6,804 nt of DNA from Calditrichota bacterium. Lineage in GTDB: Bacteria; Calditrichota; Calditrichia; RBG-13-44-9. The notes under the pieces were generated by a model. It was not told the DNA's origin. It worked only from the letters and a program-made list of their open reading frames with translations, and did no database searches. Where the stretch lies: the NCBI GenBank assembly GCA_016934605.1, contig JAFGSO010000044.1, forward strand, positions 1-6,804. The letters are read 5' to 3'. Below, piece after piece: positions 1 to 5,896 of this stretch. Position numbers and translations under genes: made by a program. Position 1 is the first letter of the stretch. Each line of letters begins with the position of its first letter.

Positions 1-657
1 TGGACCTGGTTGCTGATGTTTCCTATGAACGATTCCATTGATAAACCGATTCAGCTGTGGGATTATATGTTCCTGCCATCGGAAATGGAAAAAATCCTGC
101 GGGATTTCACATACAGAAATCAGGAGGGCAAAATAATACCGTTGGTGGCTGAAGAAAAAATAATTTTTCAGGCAGAGGGGAGGGAAGCAATACCGGATTC
201 ACCTCCGAATTATTTCTGGATTACCCTGTTAATAGGTATAACTACAGGGGGATTCGTTCTGCTGACCGGATGGCTCGCCGGGACTGGAAAACCGTTTCTG
301 TTCGGCCTCATGAATCTTTTTATCGGATTGTTCATCGGATTTCTGGGCATTTTCCTGACTTTGGTCAGTTTATTCACTGATCACACGATTGCCTATTACA
401 ATGAAAATATATTCCTGACCAATCCGATGAGTGCCGTCATTCCTGTCTTGGCAGTTCTGTATCTTTTCCGAAAAAAATGGGCTGAAAAATGGCTGGGATA
501 CCTGTGGTATTTTCACCTGGCCATGGCTGTTCTTCTCCTTATCCTGAAACTATTCCCGCCTTTTGATCAGGACAATTCACTGGCACTGGCGACATTTCTT
601 CCGATCTACATCGCATTTGGCTATTCGTCTGTCAGAAAAAATTATCGAAAAAAATAA
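1..657 (+). CDS. Five-helix membrane protein, C-terminal part, Lnb/DUF4105-like (5' truncated by window)
   Basis: The frame is open from base 1 (Trp-Thr-Trp...), so the true start lies upstream of the window and only about 218 residues are visible. An early stretch with 'DKPIQLWDYMFLP' is followed by a soluble segment and then about five hydrophobic helices (roughly residues 71-93, 100-125, 139-157, 169-185 and 193-210, counted from base 1). It ends in a basic tail. A conserved-looking loop after helix 2 reads 'LFTDHTIAYYNENIFLTNP'. The 'kPi..w..mFLP' box, the TDH...N.N...NP loop and the five helices match what I recall of the C-terminal half of DUF4105/Lnb-type proteins, whose N-terminal periplasmic domain carries the catalytic residues. 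Lnb is a lipoprotein transacylase, but many FCB members of this family have no known role. The catalytic half is outside the window, so activity cannot be judged. Any polytopic envelope protein is the alternative. No strong terminator follows. Confidence 0.72.
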   Translation, partial: WTWLLMFPMNDSIDKPIQLWDYMFLPSEMEKILRDFTYRNQEGKIIPLVAEEKIIFQAEGREAIPDSPPNYFWITLLIGITTGGFVLLTGWLAGTGKPFLFGLMNLFIGLFIGFLGIFLTLVSLFTDHTIAYYNENIFLTNPMSAVIPVLAVLYLFRKKWAEKWLGYLWYFHLAMAVLLLILKLFPPFDQDNSLALATFLPIYIAFGYSSVRKNYRKK

Positions 658-980
658 TATCCTACGGATTTTCTTTTCAGAAATAATACTTGATTTAAAA
701 TATTTTTTTCTCACTAATTATAACGGCTCTGTATTTATAACTTAACCATAGAAATTAACCGTTGATCGATAACGATAAAATTTCTTGAAAATTTTATGCC
801 TGTATAATAGTTGAGGAATCCACGCGACAGCCAGGAGTTATTGATCAGGAAACAAGAAAAAGTCTGCAGTTGGTAATGAGTGTAGAGAAGCGTGACCATA
901 CAGCAAAAAACGGTTATGATCAACAGGTATAATGTAACCGGTATCCCGCAATTTCAGTATAATTTCAAGAACTAAGCCTG
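658..980. other. AT-rich intergenic gap, no convincing gene
   Basis: This 323-base gap separates two same-strand genes. A weak TTTCT/AGAAA hairpin (671-684) and a T7 run (703-709) follow the first gene but are too far apart to be a good terminator. An AT-rich inverted repeat (AAAATTT/AAATTTT, 777-795) is present. TATAAT boxes at 803-808, 928-933 and 958-963 are possible -10 elements for the downstream gene, but none has a good -35 at the right distance. A 62-codon minus-strand frame (923-735) has no recognisable features. Confidence 0.5.
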
Positions 981-1769
981 ATGAAGAGTCTGAAAATTGT
1001 CACCGTAGACCCATCGAATTTCGACAAATATGGCTTATTCTGCGTACAAAACATAAAGCATCCCGGATACATTGCAAAAAGAAATTGGATTCAAAAACGT
1101 TTCGGTGAAGGTCTCCGCATAAAAATTATTTTAACTCCCGAGGATAAACCAGCCGGATTTCTGGAATATATGCCCGGAGAAAATACATGGCGGGTGGTCA
1201 ATGCTCCGGATTACCTGGTCATTCACTGTATCTGGGTCCGCTCCAATCAATATCCATATCATGGTATGGCTTCCAGCCTGATTGGAGAGTGTATAAGGGA
1301 TGCTGAATCTGAAGGGAAAATCGGAGTGGCGGTTGTGGTCAGTGATGGTCCCTGGATGGCCGGGAAAGAGGTCTACCTTAAAAACGGTTTTGCCGTGGCA
1401 GCAGAGGCTCCCCCACGGTTTGAACTCTTATTCAGAACCAACGGTACAGGGCCTCTGCCTAATTTCCCTGAGGATTGGGACGATAGATTGCAAAAATTCC
1501 ATGGGTTACATCTGATTTATACCAATCAGTGCCCATATATCGGAAAAGCGGTTACAGAACTTCCACCTGTGGCAAAAAAATACGGTATCCATCTTCAGAT
1601 GACAGAGTTGCAAGATGCTTCTGAAGCACACAAACGAATGCCTTCCCCATACGGTGTCGTCAGTCTGATATATAACGGCAGGTTACTGGCGGATCATCCC
1701 ATCAGCGCTACCCGCTTTCGGAACATTCTACGGAAGGAGCTGGAGCTGAAAGAGGTTATTAGGAAATAA
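981..1769 (+). CDS. GNAT-family N-acetyltransferase with C-terminal YoaP-like thioredoxin-fold domain
   Basis: This 262-residue protein has two parts. Residues about 5-152 look like a GNAT fold. The beta4/alpha3 acetyl-CoA segment is 'IHCIWVRSNQYPYHGMASSL' (81-100), with a degenerate pyrophosphate-binding loop P92-Y-H-G95-M-A97 in place of the usual Q/R-x-x-G-x-G/A. A later 'VYLKNGFAVA' (131-140) matches the end of a GNAT domain. From about residue 175 the protein resembles a thioredoxin-like module ending in a YoaP-type domain: 'LIYTNQCPY' with a single Cys184, then 'PSPYGVVSLIYNGRLLADHPIS' split over residues 221-242. GNAT enzymes move acetyl groups from acetyl-CoA to amines. The substrate of the YoaP subgroup is unknown to me. 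No signal peptide or membrane helix is seen, so it is probably cytosolic. The ATG at 981 is the first good start, although its Shine-Dalgarno is weak. It is convergent with the S9 peptidase gene. The TAA stop lies inside a 14-bp tandem duplication. Confidence 0.88.
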   Translation: MKSLKIVTVDPSNFDKYGLFCVQNIKHPGYIAKRNWIQKRFGEGLRIKIILTPEDKPAGFLEYMPGENTWRVVNAPDYLVIHCIWVRSNQYPYHGMASSLIGECIRDAESEGKIGVAVVVSDGPWMAGKEVYLKNGFAVAAEAPPRFELLFRTNGTGPLPNFPEDWDDRLQKFHGLHLIYTNQCPYIGKAVTELPPVAKKYGIHLQMTELQDASEAHKRMPSPYGVVSLIYNGRLLADHPISATRFRNILRKELELKEVIRK

Positions 1770-1794
1770 GATCAAAGAATTAAGATCAAAGAAG
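1767..1794. repeat. 14-bp tandem duplication at the end of the GNAT gene
   Basis: Two adjacent copies, TAAGATCAAAGAAT and TAAGATCAAAGAAG, differ only at the last base. The first copy begins with the stop codon of the acetyltransferase gene. It looks like a small slippage duplication just outside the coding region and leaves the protein unchanged. Confidence 0.8.
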
Positions 1795-1957
1795 CAAATT
1801 GGGATATAACGGGTATAAAGGTAAAGAGGATTTGGGAAAACAGATATGGGATCAGGAGGACTTCTGATTCCTGAATCCTGCCGTGAGCCCTGAGCTCCGG
1901 GACGGCGGATCCATCAGCCGATAGACAGATTCGCCCCGAACCTTTTTCCTTTAACCA

Positions 1958-4000
1958 CTACTCTTCTTCTCTCAACCACCTGTTTAGCCAGGCCAGGACG
2001 GTATCGTGCCACAAAATACTGTTATTGGGTTTCAAAACCCAGTGATTTTCATCCGGGAAATAGAGAAACTGACTGGGAATACCTTTGCGCTGCAGTGCGT
2101 TGAAGGTTCCGATACCCTGAGTCACTACCACCCGGTAATCCTTCTGACCGTGTACCACCAGCATTGGGGTTTTCCAGTTTTTCACATAATTAAGCGGATT
2201 ATGTTTCTCATAACCATCAGGATTATCCCAGGGCGTACCCAGGTGCTCCCATTCAGGGAACCATAATTCCTCGGTATCGAAATATGCCATCCGCTCATCG
2301 ATATTCCCGTCGTGATTGACAAGGCAGCGAAATCCGTCCGGCCAGTTTCCGGCAATCCAGTTTATCATGTAACCTCCATAGGATGCTCCCAGAGCACCCA
2401 CCCGCTCTCCATTCAGGAAGGGATATTTTTCCAGAGCAGCCGCCAGGCCCTTCTGCAGATCAAACATGGGCAACGCCCAGTTCCCGCGGATAATGTCCTG
2501 AAACTCCTGGCCGTATCCGGCCGAGCCATGGAAATCGATCATCACAACCGCATACCCGGCTCCGGCATAGGTTTGAGGATTCCAGCGGTAATGAAAATCG
2601 TTCCCGAATGAACCATGTGGTCCACCGTGAATCAGAAATGCCACCGGATATTTCCGGGAAGGATCAAAATCGGCGGGTTTCACCAGATACCCGTATACTG
2701 TCTCATTATTATAACCTGAAAAACTGAACTGCTCGTAATCTCCCATTTCAACTGCAGCCAGTTTGTCTGCATTAATGGCTGTTATCTGCTTTATATTCTC
2801 TCCTTTCAAATCAGAGCTATAGAGCTCCACGGGGGATTTCAGATTATCCAGGCCGTACACAATTCTTTTACCCGCCAGGGAAGGTGAACGAAGGTGTCCG
2901 CGATCGATCAGTGGGGTAACTTCGGCAGTTTTCACGTTAATACTGAATAATATACCCTGAGCAAGATTTTCAGCAACCGCAAAAATTTTCTTGCCATCTT
3001 TACTCCAGAAAAAGTGAGAGGGAGATCGATCCCAGTTTGCCGTCAGTACGCGTTCTGGTCCGTCAGGCCAGTCCCGCAGAATGATGCGATATCTATCCGA
3101 TTCATATTGCGGCCTATCCATGGCCAGATAAGCCAGAATCTTTCCGTCAGGCGAAAAAACAGGCTGGGTATCCCATGCTTCATTTTTTTCGGTCAGGCAT
3201 TCCGGTTCAACCGATCCATCGATCGGGACATAGTAGAGATCCCAGTCAGTGGACCAGGCTTCTTTTTCATCTACTGCTTTAGTGGTAAAGACAATACCGG
3301 TACCATCGGATGTGAAGGCAATTTCCTCAATTCCACCGAAAGGTTGCGACGGTGTATCTGCATCCATATCAGGCATGAGATCCACCGGTGCACCTCCGTT
3401 TAAGGGAAAAATAAAAAGATGGGATCGGCGGCCGTCTTCCCAGGTATCCCAGTGTCGAATGAAAAGATCTTCGTAAATAACCCCGCTTGACTTGCGCTTT
3501 TCCCGTTCATCCACTTTTATCCGGGTTTCCTGAAAAGTCATCCCGGGAAAAACGTCCATGATGATGGCTAGGTTTTGACCATCAGGAGAAGGTAACAGGT
3601 AATTGACATCCAGGGGAAGACTGGTAATTTGTTTTTCCTCGCCACTTTTTAAGATATGTTGCCATACCTGCTTGGAACCCGTTCGCGAGGACAGAAAATA
3701 GATTGATTCTCCGTCGGATGACCAAAATGGATCAGAATCATTTTCCGGATCTGTGGTCAGCTGAGTGAGACCTGAACCATCAATATTTACCATCCATAAA
3801 TCTGTCCGGCCCCGATCCGCCTCAAGGTCAGTAACCCTAAGTACAAAAACGACTTTATCACCGGAGGGTGACACCTGTTGACCCGAAATACGATCCATGG
3901 ATAACAGGTCATGTACCGTAAAGGGATGCGGCTGACTCTGGAGAGACAGCGGTACAGCAAGCAAAACAAATAAACTCAGTAAGTTTCTCAACAAAATCAT
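1958..4000 (-). CDS. Exported S9-family serine peptidase, dipeptidyl-peptidase 5-like
   Basis: This complete 680-residue protein begins with an apparent signal peptide (M-I-L-L-R, a hydrophobic core at about 6-20, likely cleavage near residue 23), so it should act in the periplasm or envelope. Residues about 30-420 carry repeated beta-propeller blades with 'SPDG/SSDG/SKDG' turns (e.g. 138-141, 283-286, 333-336) typical of the S9 N-terminal domain. The C-terminal alpha/beta-hydrolase domain has the HGGP loop at 458-461, nucleophile Ser540 in G-A-S-Y-G-G, Asp621 in 'GQKDYRV' and His653 in 'DENHW'. The full Ser-Asp-His triad is therefore present. The segment 'NHDG' (562-565) followed by 'TEELWFPEWE' (576-585) and the overall length fit bacterial DPP5, which removes dipeptides from peptide N-termini; exact specificity is inferred. 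The ATG at 4000 is supported by the signal peptide and a strong Shine-Dalgarno. Neighbours suggest a single-gene transcript. Other S9 acylaminoacyl-peptidases are the alternative. Confidence 0.95.
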   Translation of the reverse strand: MILLRNLLSLFVLLAVPLSLQSQPHPFTVHDLLSMDRISGQQVSPSGDKVVFVLRVTDLEADRGRTDLWMVNIDGSGLTQLTTDPENDSDPFWSSDGESIYFLSSRTGSKQVWQHILKSGEEKQITSLPLDVNYLLPSPDGQNLAIIMDVFPGMTFQETRIKVDEREKRKSSGVIYEDLFIRHWDTWEDGRRSHLFIFPLNGGAPVDLMPDMDADTPSQPFGGIEEIAFTSDGTGIVFTTKAVDEKEAWSTDWDLYYVPIDGSVEPECLTEKNEAWDTQPVFSPDGKILAYLAMDRPQYESDRYRIILRDWPDGPERVLTANWDRSPSHFFWSKDGKKIFAVAENLAQGILFSINVKTAEVTPLIDRGHLRSPSLAGKRIVYGLDNLKSPVELYSSDLKGENIKQITAINADKLAAVEMGDYEQFSFSGYNNETVYGYLVKPADFDPSRKYPVAFLIHGGPHGSFGNDFHYRWNPQTYAGAGYAVVMIDFHGSAGYGQEFQDIIRGNWALPMFDLQKGLAAALEKYPFLNGERVGALGASYGGYMINWIAGNWPDGFRCLVNHDGNIDERMAYFDTEELWFPEWEHLGTPWDNPDGYEKHNPLNYVKNWKTPMLVVHGQKDYRVVVTQGIGTFNALQRKGIPSQFLYFPDENHWVLKPNNSILWHDTVLAWLNRWLREEE

Positions 4001-4006
4001 GACATT

Positions 4007-4012
4007 CTCCTT
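4007..4012 (-). promoter_or_regulatory. Strong Shine-Dalgarno of the S9 peptidase gene
   Basis: On the minus strand the sequence AGAAGGAGAATGTC precedes the ATG at 4000. The AAGGAG core sits about 6 bases upstream of the start, which fixes this start codon. I found no convincing -35/-10 pair in the AT-rich DNA beyond it. Confidence 0.85.
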
Positions 4013-4362
4013 CTGATAATAATTTTATTCATACTTAGAATATGTTTTCCAGTCGGCAATTCATTCGATTAATCAAGATAAAAATTCATTCTCCGGAAGC
4101 AAAATTAAATTACAATTAACAAAACATGTGGACGAATTTTGATACAAGATATCCCGGGGGGCCTGGTTAAAATCAAATTTTGTGGATGTATGGAATCAGA
4201 GTGAAGCAGAACATTGAGTTAAGAGGAAAAATGTCATCCAAATTTCACATTTAATATGGTGAAAGGGGTTCCAAATTATTTAAATATAGTAGAATATCTG
4301 AACAATTGCCCGCCCAAAAAAGTAAAAGCTTTCGACCACCGGTGAAGGATTATTTCTGTACG

Positions 4363-4379
4363 CACGATTATCGATCGTG
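4363..4379. repeat. Inverted repeat CACGAT/ATCGTG in the GC-rich island
   Basis: A perfect 6-bp stem, CACGAT (4363-4368) and ATCGTG (4374-4379), encloses a 5-base loop. It lies just upstream of the larger 9-bp stem at 4382-4419, so the two could form adjacent hairpins in a transcript. Confidence 0.6.
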
Positions 4380-4381
4380 AG

Positions 4382-4419
4382 CCGGTGAGATTCGGGGCAG
4401 GCCGGAAGTTTCTCACCGG
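4382..4419. repeat. Perfect 9-bp inverted repeat CCGGTGAGA/TCTCACCGG
   Basis: CCGGTGAGA (4382-4390) and TCTCACCGG (4411-4419) are exact reverse complements with a 20-base GC-rich loop. Outside the stem, GAG (4379-4381) and CTC (4424-4426) could extend pairing across a bulge. No T-run follows on either strand, so this is not a standard terminator. Related CACCGG words occur at 4338-4343 and 4434-4439. It may be an RNA structure, a protein-binding palindrome or repeat debris. Confidence 0.65.
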
Positions 4420-4582
4420 GCAGCTCGCGAATCCACCGGAATCTTCCATGTTTGTCGGATATCGACCAACTTTTATGCGTTCAACGGCGTGAAGAAAACC
4501 ATAAGTATGACCCGCTGCATTCGCTGGTTAAGAAAAAACTGACAAATAAGATTTCGTTTTTAAGGCCGGATTGCTTCATCTT

Positions 4583-4612
4583 CTTAACTTTTCAGGACAG
4601 ATTGAAGTTAAG
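4583..4612. terminator. 8-bp hairpin just downstream of the PIN toxin gene, possible weak terminator
   Basis: CTTAACTT (4583-4590) and AAGTTAAG (4605-4612) form a perfect stem with a 14-base loop, starting 7 bases past the toxin stop codon. On the minus strand no U-run follows, so it would be a poor intrinsic terminator for vapBC. On the plus strand TTTT (4617-4620) and TTTTTT (4627-4632) follow, which suits termination of transcripts entering from the left slightly better. Confidence 0.35.
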
Positions 4613-4618
4613 CGAATT

Positions 4619-4996
4619 TTATCCCGTTTTTTGAATATATTTTATCCCTGGGATATCTTTAAAATCCGAATCCTGGGTCCACAGAGTTGCTGAAAAAATT
4701 TTTGCAGTCGATAGAATAATACTGTCTGCCATCGGTAATTTCAGCTCTATACTTAGTTTTGCTGATGACAATGAAATTGATTCGTCAGTGTCTATTATTT
4801 TTCCTTGTTGCATCAACGCAATGGCTTCTAAGGCTGAATTTTCATCCCTTTCTTGAGTTACCTTTTTAAATACTTCATAAAGATTTATTGTGGAAACAAT
4901 TAAATTTTCGGTATCCTCAATAGCGGCAGCAAAAAAGTCAGCATTCTTACCATTGGCAAAATATTCCAACCAACCCGATGAGTCAATCAGATTCAT
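4619..4996 (-). CDS. vapC: PIN-domain ribonuclease toxin (VapC-like)
   Basis: This 125-residue protein has the small all-in-one PIN fold. The acidic residues expected at the metal-binding site are visible: Asp5 in 'LIDSSGWLEYF', Glu41 in 'NLYEVFK', Asp91 in 'PMADSIIL', and Asp109 with Asp111 in 'WTQDSDF'. The length is usual for VapC. VapC toxins are Mg2+-dependent endoribonucleases that cut specific RNAs, commonly initiator tRNA or 23S rRNA; the target here is unknown. The ATG at 4996 follows the antitoxin TAG stop by 2 bases. Its own Shine-Dalgarno is weak (AGGA about 12 bases upstream), so translation is probably coupled to the antitoxin. The order antitoxin-toxin is standard. No key residue is missing and the frame is intact, so the toxin is likely functional. 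Confidence 0.92.
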   Translation of the reverse strand: MNLIDSSGWLEYFANGKNADFFAAAIEDTENLIVSTINLYEVFKKVTQERDENSALEAIALMQQGKIIDTDESISLSSAKLSIELKLPMADSIILSTAKIFSATLWTQDSDFKDIPGIKYIQKTG

Positions 4997-4998
4997 AA

Positions 4999-5205
4999 CT
5001 ATAATCTATCCTGGTCTCGAACAATTTCTGTATCAATTCCCTTTAGAAATCCTCTCATATCCTTTATATTTTTAACTGGTATGAGTTCTATTCTCCCTGC
5101 AAAGAAAAATACTTGAAACTTCTGACCTTTTTTAACTTTAAGTCTTTCACGGATCTTTTTAGGGATAACCACTTGGTATTTTGGAGATAGAGTGACTGTT
5201 TCCAT
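4999..5205 (-). CDS. vapB: AbrB/MazE-fold antitoxin (VapB-like)
   Basis: This 68-residue protein starts with a SpoVT/AbrB swapped-hairpin DNA-binding domain (about 1-45): 'METVTLSPKYQVVIPKKIRE' followed by 'KVKKGQKFQVF' and 'RIELIPV'. The 'K-Y-Q-V-V-I-P-K-K-I-R' segment is the family signature. The C-terminal tail, about 46-68 with 'MRGFLKGIDTEIVRDQDRL', matches the flexible region by which such antitoxins wrap around and block the PIN active site. In this family the antitoxin dimer, alone or with toxin, binds the operon's operator to repress it. The start at 5205 is preceded by AGGAG only 4 bases away, a short but workable spacing. It is cotranscribed with the PIN toxin immediately downstream. 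Length is normal and no damage is seen. Confidence 0.92.
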   Translation of the reverse strand: METVTLSPKYQVVIPKKIRERLKVKKGQKFQVFFFAGRIELIPVKNIKDMRGFLKGIDTEIVRDQDRL

Positions 5206-5209
5206 AAAA

Positions 5210-5214
5210 CTCCT
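5210..5214 (-). promoter_or_regulatory. Shine-Dalgarno of the antitoxin gene
   Basis: AGGAG on the minus strand is separated from the ATG at 5205 by only TTTT. The spacing is tighter than usual, but the motif supports this start. Confidence 0.7.
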
Positions 5215-5218
5215 ATCG

Positions 5219-5232
5219 ATTGCATAATTGCA
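5219..5232. promoter_or_regulatory. Candidate VapB operator: ATTGCA direct repeat / TGCA-N4-TGCA
   Basis: ATTGCA occurs at 5219-5224 and again at 5227-5232, 8 bases apart. The same bases form TGCA-N4-TGCA, a short inverted repeat. It lies in the predicted leader, just downstream of the expected transcription start and upstream of the antitoxin Shine-Dalgarno, where autorepression is plausible. AbrB-fold antitoxins bind such repeats; the assignment here is inference. Confidence 0.4.
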
Positions 5233-5240
5233 CTACGATT

Positions 5241-5269
5241 AATATAAGGATACAAATAACGTATGTCAA
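5241..5269 (-). promoter_or_regulatory. Near-consensus sigma-70-type promoter of vapBC
   Basis: On the minus strand TTGACA (5269-5264) is followed by a 17-base spacer and TATATT (5246-5241). This is a perfect -35, optimal spacing and a -10 differing from TATAAT at one base. The predicted start near 5234 gives a leader of about 28 bases to the antitoxin ATG. Bacteroidota proper often use a different promoter type (TTTG and TAnnTTTG), so the classical form is notable. Confidence 0.7.
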
Positions 5270-5438
5270 TATCAAATTTGGCTCACACCAGGCTTCCATG
5301 CACGTGACGCCAAGCGCCAGCATTCAACAAAACTCAACCGATAATCAGTCTACAAGAATTCCAAATCATTCAAGGCCCGGGCATCATGGTCAGAGATTTG
5401 ATTTTATTCTTGTCACAAAATTTAGCCTGAAATTCATA
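5270..5438. other. Intergenic DNA without recognisable gene
   Basis: Upstream of the vapBC promoter a plus-strand frame (5220-5546) runs through this stretch and into the next repeat element. Its translation is of low complexity in Ser, Thr, His and Asn, with no domain signature. I see no gene or strong structure here. Confidence 0.5.
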
Positions 5439-5566
5439 ACCACCAAGTCACGAAGGCATAAAGATAAAAAAATAAATGAGTTAAAAAGGATTTGTGATTT
5501 TAAATACTTCATTTACCGATTTATTTTTGTCCTGGTTTATTCTTAGTGTCTTCGAGCCTTGGTGGT
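5439..5566. mobile_element. 128-bp non-coding element with imperfect terminal inverted repeats (ACCACCAAG...)
   Basis: The left end starts ACCACCAAGTCACGAAGGCA. The right end, read on the minus strand from 5566, starts ACCACCAAGGCTCGAAGACA. About 21 of the first 26 positions agree, including nine at the tips. The interior is AT-rich and has no gene. Small dispersed repeats with 'CACCAAGGCACGAAGG' ends are familiar between genes in many FCB-group genomes and give spurious translations of the 'TTKSRRHKD' type, as here. It could fold into one long hairpin. How it moves, if it does, is not shown by the sequence. Confidence 0.6.
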
Positions 5567-5580
5567 CCCGGTCTGCCGGG
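5567..5580. repeat. Small palindrome CCCGG-TCTG-CCGGG
   Basis: A perfect 5-bp GC stem with a 4-base loop directly abuts the right end of the 128-bp element. No T-run follows on the plus strand. Confidence 0.5.
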
Positions 5581-5635
5581 ATGAATTAAGCAGGTTAGTA
5601 AGTGTTCCGCTGAGATATTATTTTTATTCACTTTT

Positions 5636-5671
5636 GTCCAAAACAAGGTTTCTTAGTTGAATGTTTTGGAC
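5636..5671. repeat. Perfect 10-bp inverted repeat GTCCAAAACA/TGTTTTGGAC
   Basis: GTCCAAAACA (5636-5645) and TGTTTTGGAC (5662-5671) are exact reverse complements around a 16-base loop. The same word, TGTTTTGGACA, recurs at 6030-6040, and a looser form, ATGTTCTGGATA, at 6098-6109. The motif is therefore repeated on both sides of the 185-bp element. No T-run follows, so it is not a clear terminator. Confidence 0.7.
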
Positions 5672-5711
5672 GTCCATGAATTTCTTTTATATCTATGCTC
5701 TTTTACTTTAG

Positions 5712-5896
5712 GGGGCTGTATCATAAGTCAAAATATGTGTATAAATATAAATAACGCTTTTCAGAATGCCCTTATTAGCTCACCCCCAACCATTTCTCTT
5801 TCAAAAATAGGGGGCGAAGGGGGAAGGTTTCCCCGAATTCCGAATATTCGTAATATTGTATATTATTTCATATAATACGACTTATGATACAGCCCC
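5712..5896. mobile_element. 185-bp MITE-like element with perfect 18-bp terminal inverted repeats
   Basis: The left end GGGGCTGTATCATAAGTC (5712-5729) is exactly reverse-complemented at the right end (5879-5896). Ends beginning GGGGCTGT resemble those of several transposase-bearing insertion sequences, so this is best read as a non-autonomous derivative moved in trans. The interior holds no gene: it has C5 and G5 runs (about 5783-5825) and an AT-rich right part with short inverted repeats. I see no obvious target-site duplication; the flanks are TTTAG on the left and AAAAC on the right. A 72-codon frame crossing the left end is not a real gene. Confidence 0.8.

Larger units (their letters stand above)
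4013..4618. other. Non-coding stretch containing a GC-rich structured island
   Basis: About 600 bases lie between the S9 peptidase start and the end of the PIN toxin. The first part (to about 4320) is AT-rich with only weak features, such as the TTTCAC/GTGAAA inverted repeat at 4243-4264. Bases 4330-4445 are clearly richer in GC and carry the inverted repeats listed separately. A minus-strand frame (4527-4276) is free of stops for 83 codons but follows a stop directly, and its first ATG is only at 4449. A plus-strand frame (4452-4634) has no recognisable content. I do not call either a gene. Confidence 0.6.

Noticed and set aside
735..923. 62-codon minus-strand frame between the first two genes
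   Set aside because: No ribosome site, no domain signature and AT-rich codon content; typical of chance frames in intergenic DNA.
1300..1515. 71-codon plus-strand frame
   Set aside because: Overlaps the acetyltransferase gene in another frame and has no independent support.
1850..1922. Possible bidirectional terminator between the convergent genes
   Set aside because: Short stems (such as ATCAG/CTGAT near 1853-1870 and CCGT/ACGG near 1881-1905) are present, but no T-run follows on either strand.
2006..3476. Several plus-strand frames of 75-129 codons
   Set aside because: All lie antisense within the S9 peptidase gene, whose frame, motifs and signal peptide are convincing.
4276..4527. 83-codon stop-free minus-strand frame over the GC-rich island
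   Set aside because: It is preceded directly by a stop, has no start at its head, and its first ATG leaves 57 residues with no ribosome site. Kept only as part of a finding.
4452..4634. 60-codon plus-strand frame
   Set aside because: No recognisable domain, no ribosome site, and it overlaps the end of the toxin gene and a hairpin.
5220..5546. 108-codon plus-strand frame
   Set aside because: Overlaps the vapBC promoter and the 128-bp repeat; its 'TTKSRRHKD' section is a known kind of spurious translation of such repeats.
5657..5875. 72-codon plus-strand frame
   Set aside because: Runs across a hairpin arm and the terminal inverted repeat of the 185-bp element; no protein features.
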